Shown here: positions 51,172-58,920 of the stretch, piece after piece
Position numbering within the stretch: position 1 is the first letter of the stretch
Layout of the letters: each line of letters opens with the position of its first letter
DNA from: Marinobacter sp. NP-4(2019)
GTDB taxonomy: Bacteria > Pseudomonadota > Gammaproteobacteria > Pseudomonadales > Oleiphilaceae
Direction of reading: 5' to 3'
Assembly (NCBI RefSeq): GCF_003994855.1
Contig: NZ_CP034142.1
Coordinates: forward strand, 2,852,001-2,916,000
DNA length: 64,000 nt
Notes under the pieces: generated by a model
Databases searched by the model: none
The model's input: only the letters and a program-made list of their open reading frames with translations
Told to the model about the DNA's origin: nothing
Program-made: the position numbers and the translations under genes

Positions 51172-51936
51172 CTATATCCCGTAACTGGCGGCCAGTGTAC
51201 CCATGATCAGCGCCCAGCCATCCACCAGTACAAAGAGCATGATTTTGAAGGGCAGCGAGATAATGATCGGTGACAGCATCATCATACCCATGGCCATCAG
51301 CACGCTGGCCACGACCATGTCGATGATCAGGAAGGGAATAAATAGGATGAAGCCAATCTGGAAGGCGGTTTTCAGCTCGCTGGTCACGAACGCGGGCAAC
51401 AGTACCCAGAAGGACACGTCTTGCGGTGAGTCATACTGTTCGTCCGCGATGCGCATGAACAGTCCGAGGTCGCTTTCCCGGGTCTGTCCCAGCATGAATT
51501 GTCGGAACGGCATGCTGGCACGTTCGACCGCTTCCAGGGAGGTAATTTCTTCCGACATGTAGGGTTGCAAGCCAACCCGGTTCGCCTCCTCCAGAACCGG
51601 CTTCATGATGAAAATGCTGAGGAACAGGGCCAGCCCCAGAAGAATCTGGTTGGACGGCGTTGCCTGCAGCCCCAAAGCCTGACGCAGGATGGCAAAGACG
51701 ACGATGATGCGGGTGAACGAGGTCATCATCATCAACATGGCCGGCAGGAACGTCAGCGCAGTCATCAACGCGAGGATCTGCAGGGTTACAGAGTATTCCT
51801 CCACTCCCTGCTCTTCGCCGGGGGTCATGGTGAAGGCTGGAATACCCGGCAGGTCGGCCAATGCCGCCGGACTCCACCCTGCCAACAGAATCAGCGGGAG
51901 CAGTGAAAGGCTGCGCTTCAGATAAACGGCAATCAT
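51172..51936 (-). CDS. fliP: Flagellar export gate protein FliP
   Basis: A 254-residue protein from the ATG at 51936: cleavable signal sequence (cut after ALA, about residue 27), then four helices with FTRIIVVFAILRQALGLQATPSNQILLGLALFL and FLIIDMVVASVLMAMGMMMLSPIIISLPFKIMLFVLVDGW. The frame open to 51981 belongs to fliO. Between fliO and fliQ. Confidence 0.96.
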   Translation of the reverse strand: MIAVYLKRSLSLLPLILLAGWSPAALADLPGIPAFTMTPGEEQGVEEYSVTLQILALMTALTFLPAMLMMMTSFTRIIVVFAILRQALGLQATPSNQILLGLALFLSIFIMKPVLEEANRVGLQPYMSEEITSLEAVERASMPFRQFMLGQTRESDLGLFMRIADEQYDSPQDVSFWVLLPAFVTSELKTAFQIGFILFIPFLIIDMVVASVLMAMGMMMLSPIIISLPFKIMLFVLVDGWALIMGTLAASYGI

Positions 51937-51940
51937 CGGG

Positions 51941-52416
51941 TCAGCCTTCTTTCGATGACGGAGCGTTCCAGGACTTGCCAATCATGCCTTGCAGGCGGCG
52001 GGCAAATTCACTGGAGGAACCCTGACCGGGTGTAACGACTGGCTCGTCAAACACGTGCAGCGTACGGATGGCGGAAGGGGTGATGCCCACCAGTATCTGG
52101 GTACCACCGACGTCGATCAGGGCAATACGTTCCCTGGCGCCCAGCGCCATAACGGAAACCACTTTGATGGCCTGGTTATTCATTCCGGTCATGCCGTTCA
52201 TGCGCCGAATGATCCAGGCGCAGCCGTATATGATCGCGATGACCGCAAGCAACCCGCCCCCAGACTCAGCATGGTGATCAGGGTGTCCGGGGCGCGGCTG
52301 CTTTCTTCCTTCACAGGGGCTTCTTCCGCCAACGCCAGGATGGGCAGCAATCCGGTCAGGAGAACCAGGGTGCAGCTGCGCCAACGCCGACTGAAAGTTC
52401 CGCTCATCCACACCAT
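51941..52416 (-). pseudogene. fliO: Flagellar export protein FliO, frameshifted
   Basis: FliO assists assembly of the FliPQR core. Joined, about 158 residues: signal-like N-terminus (LVLLTGLLPILALAEEA), a membrane helix (about 45-65) and a beta-rich cytoplasmic end (VVSVMALGARERIALIDVGGTQILVGITPSAI). The N-terminal frame (ending ...LITMLSLG) and the C-terminal frame (starting GGLLAVIAIIYGCAWIIRRM) meet at a run of five C on the + strand (52257-52261); one extra base restores a normal FliO. Start ATG at 52416, just after the fliN stop; 52407 is an alternative. Same kind of one-base loss as in flhB. Confidence 0.88.
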
Positions 52417-52417
52417 A

Positions 52418-52918
52418 TTACTTCTGCAACCGCTTGATTCGCTCGCCCGGGCTGATGACGTCGGTGAGTCGGATACCAAATTTTTCGTTGACCATGACCA
52501 CTTCCCCATGGGCAATCAGGGTGCCATTAACCAGAACATCCAGCGGTTCACCCGCCAGACGATCCAATTCAATCACCGAGCCCTGATTCAATTGCAGCAG
52601 GTTGCGAATCGGGATCTGGGTGTTGCCCACTTCCATGGAGATAGTGACCGGGATGTCCAGGATGACGTCCATATCCGGCGCCGGACCACTGCCGTGGGTC
52701 ACGCTGGAGGTCTCGTCGAACTCCTCCATTGGCGCGGTGCGGACATTGTCGCCACCGTCTTCCTCCCCGGAGGACTCCGCCTCGGCCATGGCCGCAGCCC
52801 ACTCATCCTCGCGGGAGTCACCGCCGTCACCGGACTCTTCCATGGCGGATTCCCACTCAGCTGCGAGCTTCTCGTCTTCGCTGAGTTCCTGATCGTCTTT
52901 CTTGTCGTCGTCAGCCAT
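52418..52918 (-). CDS. fliN: Flagellar switch protein FliN, long form
   Basis: A 166-residue C-ring protein. The C-terminal SpoA domain (about 85-160) has MDVILDIPVTISMEVGNTQIPIRNLLQLNQGSVIELD and VMVNEKFGIRLTDVISP. The first 75 residues are acidic and rich in Glu/Asp/Ser/Ala (ESAMEES... repeats), longer than the enteric 137-residue form and as in Pseudomonas. Its ATG overlaps fliM by 8 bases. Confidence 0.96.
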   Translation of the reverse strand: MADDDKKDDQELSEDEKLAAEWESAMEESGDGGDSREDEWAAAMAEAESSGEEDGGDNVRTAPMEEFDETSSVTHGSGPAPDMDVILDIPVTISMEVGNTQIPIRNLLQLNQGSVIELDRLAGEPLDVLVNGTLIAHGEVVMVNEKFGIRLTDVISPGERIKRLQK

Positions 52919-53909
52919 TGCGTCCCACCTTCAGTTGTTTCTTGACCCTGGGCAGTGTCGCCCGTTCGTGAATTCTCAGCGCCAGTTTTCCGTCACGGGT
53001 TCCCATGGTCGCCTTGTAGATCGGGATACCATTGGCGGTGACCGTCAGGAAATCGGGAACTTCCACCGGAATGATGTCACCCGCCTTCATCTTTGCGATC
53101 TCACGCAGTGATATCCGCCGGCGACATACGGTGGAGTTGACCGGCACGTTGACGTCCTTGATGTCTTCCTGCAGGGCGTTCACCCAACGTTCGTCAACGT
53201 CGTCAATATCACTTTGCACCCCCGCATCCAGTACATCCCGAATGGGCTCGATCATCGAATACGGCAAGGCCATATGGAGCTCACCACCACCACCGTCCAA
53301 CTCTATGTGAAAGGTGCTCACCACCACCACTTCGCTGGGGCTGACGATGTTCGCCATGGCCGGATTCACTTCGGAACTGAGGTACTCGAAATCCACCTTC
53401 AATACGGCATGCCAGGCTTCCCTCATATCATGGAAGACCTGATCCAGCACCATTTGCACAATGCGGGTTTCCGTCGGTGTGAATTCGCGGCCTTCGATCT
53501 TGGCGTGACGCCCCTCGCCACCGAAGAAGTTGTCCACCAGTTTGAACACCAGCTTGGCATCCAGAACAAACAGTGACGTCCCCCGCAGCGGGCGGATCTT
53601 GCACAGATTGAGGCTGGTGGGCACATACAGGGTGTGTATGTACTCCCCGAATTTCATGATCTGGACGCCGCCGGTCGAGACGTCGGCATTCCGACGCAGC
53701 AGGTTGAACAGACTGATCCGGGTGTAACGTGCGAAACGCTCATTGATCATTTCGAGGGTGGGCATCCGCCCACGGACGATCCGGTCCTGGCTGGCAAGGT
53801 CGTAGGACTTTATACCGGCTTCATCGGTTTCCTCATAGGTATCGATGTCCCCATCGTCCACGCCGTGGAGAAGGGCATCGATTTCATCCTGTGACAGTAG
53901 GTCCTGCAT
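52911..53909 (-). CDS. fliM: Flagellar switch protein FliM
   Basis: A 332-residue switch protein. The N-terminal CheY-P-binding motif LSQDEIDALL (residues 5-14), the middle CheC-like domain (with FGGEGRHAKIEGREFTPTETRIVQMVL) and a C-terminal SpoA domain are present. It is 38 bases after fliL. Confidence 0.97.
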   Translation of the reverse strand: MQDLLSQDEIDALLHGVDDGDIDTYEETDEAGIKSYDLASQDRIVRGRMPTLEMINERFARYTRISLFNLLRRNADVSTGGVQIMKFGEYIHTLYVPTSLNLCKIRPLRGTSLFVLDAKLVFKLVDNFFGGEGRHAKIEGREFTPTETRIVQMVLDQVFHDMREAWHAVLKVDFEYLSSEVNPAMANIVSPSEVVVVSTFHIELDGGGGELHMALPYSMIEPIRDVLDAGVQSDIDDVDERWVNALQEDIKDVNVPVNSTVCRRRISLREIAKMKAGDIIPVEVPDFLTVTANGIPIYKATMGTRDGKLALRIHERATLPRVKKQLKVGRNG

Positions 53910-53947
53910 ACGTATTCCTGCCCTGACAAGCCACCCGTTACCGGGGC

Positions 53948-54460
53948 CTATTGCACAACAAAGTTCCTGAACAGTACCCGTTTCAGAGGTGCTTCCCCCT
54001 CCTCTTCCAGTACCTGGTTAACGGTCTGCAGCATGTTTTCAGCCAATGCAGCCCGGCCTTGCGGGGTCTGCAGCTCCATGAAGTCGCTGTTTCCCAGCAA
54101 GGAAACCAGCTGACTGCGAATCAGCGGCCGATGCAGCTCGGCGGCAGCGAGTGCCTGTTCACTATTGGCCTCAAGGGAAAGATGGACCTGGGCGTACCGC
54201 TGACGGCCGCCCTGCGCCTGAATCGTCGTCACCAGGGCCTTTTCGATATCAAGGTACACACTGGGTTCAAAGACACTGGCAACCTCTTCCTCTGCGGACG
54301 TCCCGTCATCGCTGAAGCCCGGCAATCCGCCCCCCATGAACCACATAGTGCCAACTACAGACAGGCCCACGGCCAGGATGATCACCAGCAGTAACAATAG
54401 TATGAGCTTCAGCTTGCCCTTCCTGGCCGGTGGAGCCGCGGGTGTGTTGTCTTCAGCCAT
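53948..54460 (-). CDS. fliL: Flagellar stator-supporting protein FliL
   Basis: A 170-residue membrane protein: cytoplasmic Ala/Pro start, one helix (about 17-38), a Gly/Ser/Glu linker and the periplasmic FliL domain (YLDIEKALVTTIQAQGG; ...RPLIRSQLVSLLGNSDFMELQTPQGRAALAENML; VLFRNFVVQ). FliL surrounds stator units. A 179-base gap with a G12 run separates it from fliK. A sigma-54-like site (TGGCAGGGCTTTTGGC) in that gap has GG instead of GC at -12. Confidence 0.95.
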   Translation of the reverse strand: MAEDNTPAAPPARKGKLKLILLLLLVIILAVGLSVVGTMWFMGGGLPGFSDDGTSAEEEVASVFEPSVYLDIEKALVTTIQAQGGRQRYAQVHLSLEANSEQALAAAELHRPLIRSQLVSLLGNSDFMELQTPQGRAALAENMLQTVNQVLEEEGEAPLKRVLFRNFVVQ

Positions 54461-54604
54461 AACCTTCCAATCGCCAAAAATCCGTCATCCGGATGGTTTA
54501 TCGGTACTTACAGGGTAATCAAGCAAAGGTCGGGCCAAAAGCCCTGCCACCCCGATTCAGAACCGCAGTTTAGCGTTGTGGGGAAGGATGGGCAAAGGGG
54601 AATC

Positions 54605-54616
54605 GGGGGGGGGGGG
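54605..54616. repeat. Homopolymer of twelve G between fliL and fliK
   Basis: Twelve consecutive G on the + strand (C12 in the transcript), just after the fliK stop (54640) and 145 bases before the fliL start. It is the longest homopolymer in the window and such tracts mutate readily by slippage. Confidence 0.95.
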
Positions 54617-54639
54617 ACCCGAAGGCCCCGAAGAACGCA

Positions 54640-55833
54640 TCAGGCAAAGATATCAACTTCACCTTTCCAGGTCAGATCGAGGTCACCAACCTGCATGTCA
54701 CTCTCATCGGAAGAGACTACAGCCAGATCGCGATCAGACTGGCCATCGGGATTATCTCCCTCACCGTCGGCACCCTGCCCCTCGGTTTGTTGCCGGGACG
54801 AATCGGCCACGTCGAACTGCTCCAGGGACAACCCTTGCTCGTTGAGCATATCCCGCAAACGGTGACTGTGAAGTTCCAACTGGTCGCGGACCACCGGATT
54901 GGCGGAGTGTATCGTAATATTTGCCTGCTCCTGCTGAACCTTTACCCGGACTTCCATTGGCCCCATGTCGGGCGGGGTCAAATGAATTTCAGCAACGGAC
55001 AACTTATTGGCCGTCAGCCAGGTCAGTTTCCCTACCAGCTTGTCGCCCCACTCGGCATGCCCTACCGGCACATCCACCGAGGTGGCATACCCCTTAAGGC
55101 CAGCAGCCTCGGCAGGCAGCCTGGCATTGGCCAGCTGTTGCGCGGAGGAATCAGCCAATGTTTGCAGCCTGCCGGCAGCCAACAGCGTCGTGCTATCCTG
55201 AACCCGACCTGACTCAGGGGTAACGGCGGTCATCAGTGCTTCGGTTAGCTGAAAGCCAGTACTCCCACCTTGCCCTGGAGTTGCTGTGTCACCGGACCCA
55301 ACACCAGTCATGCCGGGCAGTTTCCCCATAATTCCCGCCAGCCCTTGTATCACAGACGCCTGCCCGGTGGATGCGCCCGGCAACGATGCCGTTCCACCTG
55401 TTGCCCCCCCAACAGGTGTCAGCATTGCTTGCAGGTTGACGAAGGTCGGGGTGACCAACTCCTCGGGCGTACCAGCGTCAATCACTGTGTCCGCCGGCGA
55501 TACGGAGTCTCCCGATGCTACCCCCTCACTGGCCTGATCAGAGGGGCGTCCTTCTACACGGCCTTCTGCTTGCCTGCCACGTGCTTCATTCGCCCGACTG
55601 GTGTTATCCACCGGGACATCTTTTCGAGCATCGGGAGAGGTTTGAGCCTCCTGGCGACGCTGAGCCTGATCACGCTGATCCGCTTGCTTACGTTCCAATC
55701 GCTTTTGCTCGGCGCGGGAAACGGAATCAAACTGGCTATCGCCGGATTTTTCGTGATCCACCGGTGTTTTCTTGCTACCGGTATCGGGTTGCCCCCCTGG
55801 GGCCGGGGTTTGTGGTAAAACCATCTGGGACAT
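54640..55833 (-). CDS. fliK: Flagellar hook-length control protein FliK
   Basis: A 397-residue protein whose N-terminal 230 residues are disordered and rich in Gln/Ser/Thr/Gly. The C-terminal Flg_hook domain (about 255-360) has AEIHLTPPDMGPMEVRVKVQQEQANITIHSANPVVRDQLELHSHRLRDMLNEQGL, the classic FliK pattern (L-x-P-x-x-L/M-G-x-x-V). A C-terminal acidic tail follows. Behind a sigma-54 promoter and the HptB gene, ahead of fliL. Confidence 0.95.
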   Translation of the reverse strand: MSQMVLPQTPAPGGQPDTGSKKTPVDHEKSGDSQFDSVSRAEQKRLERKQADQRDQAQRRQEAQTSPDARKDVPVDNTSRANEARGRQAEGRVEGRPSDQASEGVASGDSVSPADTVIDAGTPEELVTPTFVNLQAMLTPVGGATGGTASLPGASTGQASVIQGLAGIMGKLPGMTGVGSGDTATPGQGGSTGFQLTEALMTAVTPESGRVQDSTTLLAAGRLQTLADSSAQQLANARLPAEAAGLKGYATSVDVPVGHAEWGDKLVGKLTWLTANKLSVAEIHLTPPDMGPMEVRVKVQQEQANITIHSANPVVRDQLELHSHRLRDMLNEQGLSLEQFDVADSSRQQTEGQGADGEGDNPDGQSDRDLAVVSSDESDMQVGDLDLTWKGEVDIFA

Positions 55834-55893
55834 GGCAACCTCTTGCCGCTCTATCAGGGTTTGAGTTCAGTATTTCCTCGTTACCCGAGTTAC

Positions 55894-55909
55894 AGCAAAA
55901 GCGATGCCA
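55894..55909 (-). promoter_or_regulatory. Sigma-54 promoter of fliK
   Basis: On the minus strand TGGCATCGCTTTTGCT matches TGGCAC-N5-TTGCW with correct spacing. It lies about 61 bases before the fliK ATG, in the 93-base hptB-fliK gap. Confidence 0.78.
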
Positions 55910-55926
55910 TTCTTTGCGGCAGCTCC

Positions 55927-56274
55927 CTAACTTTCAAGAATCCGTTCCAGCATGCTGCGCACATGACGAAACTCCGAATCGATCTCCTCCACGAACGAAC
56001 CTGCTTCGGCAAGGCGCCCTTCCCGCCCGGCGTTTTCAACTTCCAGACACAAGACGCCGAGGCGCGGAGCGCCAATATTGATACTGCTGCCTTTGAAACT
56101 GTGCGCCGCTTTTACCAGCGCATCGGCATTACCCTCTTCAAGCGCATCGCGTATGGATGCCAATCGGTCGACGGAATCTCCGATGTAGGTATGAATCAGA
56201 ACTTCAAATTCATCCTCCATCACATCCTTTAGCTCCGCCAGAGCTTCTTCATCAAGGTGCGGCTTGTCGTTCAT
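55927..56274 (-). CDS. hptB: Histidine phosphotransfer protein HptB
   Basis: A 115-residue single Hpt domain. The phosphorylatable His58 lies in AAHSFKGSS, as in HptB. In Pseudomonas HptB receives phosphate from hybrid kinases and passes it to HsbR, controlling motility against biofilm formation through HsbA, FlgM and the Gac/Rsm system. Here its ATG overlaps hsbR by 4 bases. The name rests on this three-gene arrangement. Confidence 0.87.
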   Translation of the reverse strand: MNDKPHLDEEALAELKDVMEDEFEVLIHTYIGDSVDRLASIRDALEEGNADALVKAAHSFKGSSINIGAPRLGVLCLEVENAGREGRLAEAGSFVEEIDSEFRHVRSMLERILES

Positions 56275-58037
56275 GACGGCCCCCCGTGTTGAGTGACGGC
56301 CGCCCCCTCAGGGGACTCGGCCTCGGAAAAGTGCCAATCATATACGATCTCGACGTGATTGCCCCGCTCCCTGAACGTCAGCGAGCCAGCCAGTCGTTGC
56401 AACAGCATTAGCCCCCGCCCGGCGTAGCCAGGCCCGGAGGCCGTCGGGCCCGGATGATTATGGTAGTCAAACCCGCGACCGCTATCTTCGCAAACAATAA
56501 CCAACTGCCCACCAGTATCCGTTAGCGAGTGGGTCAAACGAAACGTGATGTAATGTTCGCTGACATTGCTCAGTCGTCGCTGCCTTTCAGCGTAATAGCG
56601 GCCAAAGCCATCCGCGGTTCTTTTCCACTCAGATGGCAGGCCGAGAATGCCATGCTCGAGGGCGTTGGTATACAGCTCCGACAACAAGGTGTATATCTCG
56701 CCACTTCGACGCCTCAACGCCGGCACCTCCATACAAATATGGAGCAACAGCGGAAGCGGACTGAATTGCCCCAGGGTCCGGTTCCTGACCTCATAGACAC
56801 AATGCCACTCTGCGGGGCCCTCAAGCGCCGACAACGGCACCTCTTCCGACAAACTGCCAAGCCCCTCAGCTGCAGCCATATCCAGGGTGACCAGGGTCAG
56901 ATCATCCTGGTCAAGCCGGCCGCCCGAAAACGCCCGTACGCGATCAATAACCGCGTCAAATGGATGAACCCCGTCATCCAACCCGTTCAGAGTGCTAACC
57001 ACCCCCCGGTCGCCAAACATTTCTCCCTGATCACTTTCCGTTTCCAGTATGCCGTCGGTCATGAACATCAGGGTGTCCCCCGGATGAGCCTGGATAACGG
57101 TCATCGACGCATCAAAGCGGTTAACATCCAGCACCCCCAGCGGCAGATGAGACGACGGCAGCGACCGCCGACTCCCATCCTGACAGACCAACCAGCCGTC
57201 TGGCAGCCCGCCATTCCAGACCTGCACCTGGTTGAGTGCAAAATCCGCCTGAATCATGGCCGCACAGCAGAACATGCCCGCCGGCAGAATGCGTTTGAGC
57301 TTCTGGTTGATTTCCCGAAGCACATCGCTGCCACTGAACCCTTTGGCGGTCATGCCATAAAAGATCTCCGCCACCGGCATGGCACCCACCGCCGCCGGCA
57401 ACCCATGACCGGTAAAGTCGCCAATCAGTATCTGAATGCCCCCGGCTGGGCTCGGGCAGGCAAACAGGATATCGCCGTTGAAAATAGACAGGGGCGAGGC
57501 GTGGTAGCGAATGCTGTCGGCATCCAGACAACCGGTATGGGCGATGTTGTCAAAGACCCGCTTGGCAACATGCTGCTCTTCAGTCAGCTTGCGATTATGT
57601 TCGTGGATCAGGTCACGATGCTGGCTGATGGTCTGATGCATCAGACGCATACGGTTGAATGCGTTGATCTTTGCCTCGATGATGACCCGGTTGTAGGGTT
57701 TGGTCAGGAAGTCATCACCGCCGGCTTCCAGGCACCGGGCCAGTGCATCTGCATTGGTAAGGGAGGTGAGAAAAATCAGCGGCACCAGCCGCTCCCCCGC
57801 CAGGGCCTTGATTTCCCTGGCCGCCTCCATACCGTCCATCTGTGGCATCATGGCATCGAGGAAGACAAGCTGGGGTTCGGCGTGACGGAAAAGCTCTACC
57901 GCTTCGACGCCATTGGCCGCATCCAGTACATCATGACCAAGGCGACGCAAAAGGGTCTTCAGGATTAGCCGGTCGCTGTCACTGTCGTCAGCGATCAGTA
58001 TCTGGAGCGAGCGATTGCCAGTTTGTGAATCATCCAC
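56271..58037 (-). CDS. hsbR: Response regulator with PP2C phosphatase and anti-sigma kinase domains, HsbR type
   Basis: A 588-residue protein with three modules: receiver domain with Asp61 (VFLDAMMPQ) and Lys113; a SpoIIE/PP2C phosphatase (about 190-385; IGDFTGHGLPAAVGAMP, and DQDDLTLVTLD); and a C-terminal GHKL anti-sigma kinase (about 430-560; ELYTNALEHGI, CEDSGRGFD). HsbR phosphorylates or dephosphorylates the HsbA anti-anti-sigma protein according to its own state. GTG start at 58037 with GGGAG eight bases upstream. Downstream of hsbA by 33 bases. Confidence 0.9.
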   Translation of the reverse strand: MDDSQTGNRSLQILIADDSDSDRLILKTLLRRLGHDVLDAANGVEAVELFRHAEPQLVFLDAMMPQMDGMEAAREIKALAGERLVPLIFLTSLTNADALARCLEAGGDDFLTKPYNRVIIEAKINAFNRMRLMHQTISQHRDLIHEHNRKLTEEQHVAKRVFDNIAHTGCLDADSIRYHASPLSIFNGDILFACPSPAGGIQILIGDFTGHGLPAAVGAMPVAEIFYGMTAKGFSGSDVLREINQKLKRILPAGMFCCAAMIQADFALNQVQVWNGGLPDGWLVCQDGSRRSLPSSHLPLGVLDVNRFDASMTVIQAHPGDTLMFMTDGILETESDQGEMFGDRGVVSTLNGLDDGVHPFDAVIDRVRAFSGGRLDQDDLTLVTLDMAAAEGLGSLSEEVPLSALEGPAEWHCVYEVRNRTLGQFSPLPLLLHICMEVPALRRRSGEIYTLLSELYTNALEHGILGLPSEWKRTADGFGRYYAERQRRLSNVSEHYITFRLTHSLTDTGGQLVIVCEDSGRGFDYHNHPGPTASGPGYAGRGLMLLQRLAGSLTFRERGNHVEIVYDWHFSEAESPEGAAVTQHGGPS

Positions 58038-58070
58038 ATCGGATCTCCCGAAGAACTTATTGTCCCTCCG

Positions 58071-58376
58071 TCAGCGGATCGCAAACAGCTGCTCGAAATT
58101 GGAAATGGCCAGGATACGACGAACGTCACTATTGCAGTTTTCGATACTGATGGCGGCACTGTCGCCTCCGGCGTAATCACGAAGTAACAACAGCATGCCC
58201 AGAGCAGAACTGTCCAGATAAGTTGTATCGGACAGATCCACAACATAGTTCTTTATGCCCTGGTCACCGTGCTCATAGGCGTCACGGAAGGCCTGATGTG
58301 TGCTGAAATCAAACCGGCCGTCAATCTTTATGATCAGGGTCTGACCATCCTCGCTGCGACGCGCATGAATAGGCAT
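58071..58376 (-). CDS. hsbA: STAS-domain anti-anti-sigma factor HsbA
   Basis: A 101-residue STAS domain. The regulatory serine is S56 in YLDSSALGML (LDSSAL), the position known in Pseudomonas HsbA. Phosphorylation by HsbR changes its partner (FlgM or the HsbD diguanylate cyclase in Pseudomonas). GGAGG stands eight bases before the ATG. First of the three-gene cassette placed between fliJ and fliK. Confidence 0.88.
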   Translation of the reverse strand: MPIHARRSEDGQTLIIKIDGRFDFSTHQAFRDAYEHGDQGIKNYVVDLSDTTYLDSSALGMLLLLRDYAGGDSAAISIENCNSDVRRILAISNFEQLFAIR

Positions 58377-58476
58377 TCCTGGTCCTCCGAGGGAGTTCTC
58401 CGAAAAGGTGTTACACAGATAAGGATAGCGCAGTCAGCCTGTTTTGCATCCACAACATCCGCACGGGCCGGTGAAA

Positions 58477-58920
58477 TTATCCACGACGACGGGCAAAGGC
58501 ACGTCCGGCGGCTTCGTCCGCAAGCTTTTGTTCTTTCAGATCTTGTTCGCGCTGCTCCTGTCGGCGGCAGGTCTCAATATACTTTTCCATGCCACGACGG
58601 CGCTCCCAGGCCTGTTGCCACTGCCGGCGACATTCCTCCAGGCGCCCCTCCAGGACGTCCAGCTGTTTTTGCTGCTGTCGCAGAACCTGGTCCAACTGGG
58701 CGATAAAGGCCTGCCAGGCCTGAAGGCGTGCCACCGGAACAACGCCCTGCTGGTTGTGGCGAATCTGGTCCCGATATTCCTGCTGATACCGGTTCAGGTT
58801 ATCAATCTGAGCCTGCTGGGCTTCGAATTGCTTGCGAGCCTCGCCCATCTTTTCCAGGGCTTCCTGCTCCTTGCGCTCTTCCAGAGTCAGGACCACGGCC
58901 AGGCGTCGGGATCGAAGCAT
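58477..58920 (-). CDS. fliJ: Flagellar export chaperone FliJ
   Basis: A 147-residue coiled-coil protein of the FliJ family (first helix LAVVLTLEERKEQEALEKMGEARKQFEAQQAQIDNL, second helix ending ...EQKLADEAAGRAFARRR). It connects FliI with FlhA. Its ATG shares a base with the fliI stop (TAATG). Confidence 0.92.
   Translation of the reverse strand: MLRSRRLAVVLTLEERKEQEALEKMGEARKQFEAQQAQIDNLNRYQQEYRDQIRHNQQGVVPVARLQAWQAFIAQLDQVLRQQQKQLDVLEGRLEECRRQWQQAWERRRGMEKYIETCRRQEQREQDLKEQKLADEAAGRAFARRRG

Noticed and set aside
54500..54560. Sigma-54-like TGGCAGGGCTTTTGGC and an ACCGATAA sequence upstream of fliL
   Set aside because: The first lacks the invariant GC at -12; the second has no matching -35 at 14 bases. 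Too weak to annotate.
56529..57968. 479-codon open frame opposite hsbR
   Set aside because: Shadow of a real gene with intact receiver, PP2C and kinase motifs on the other strand.
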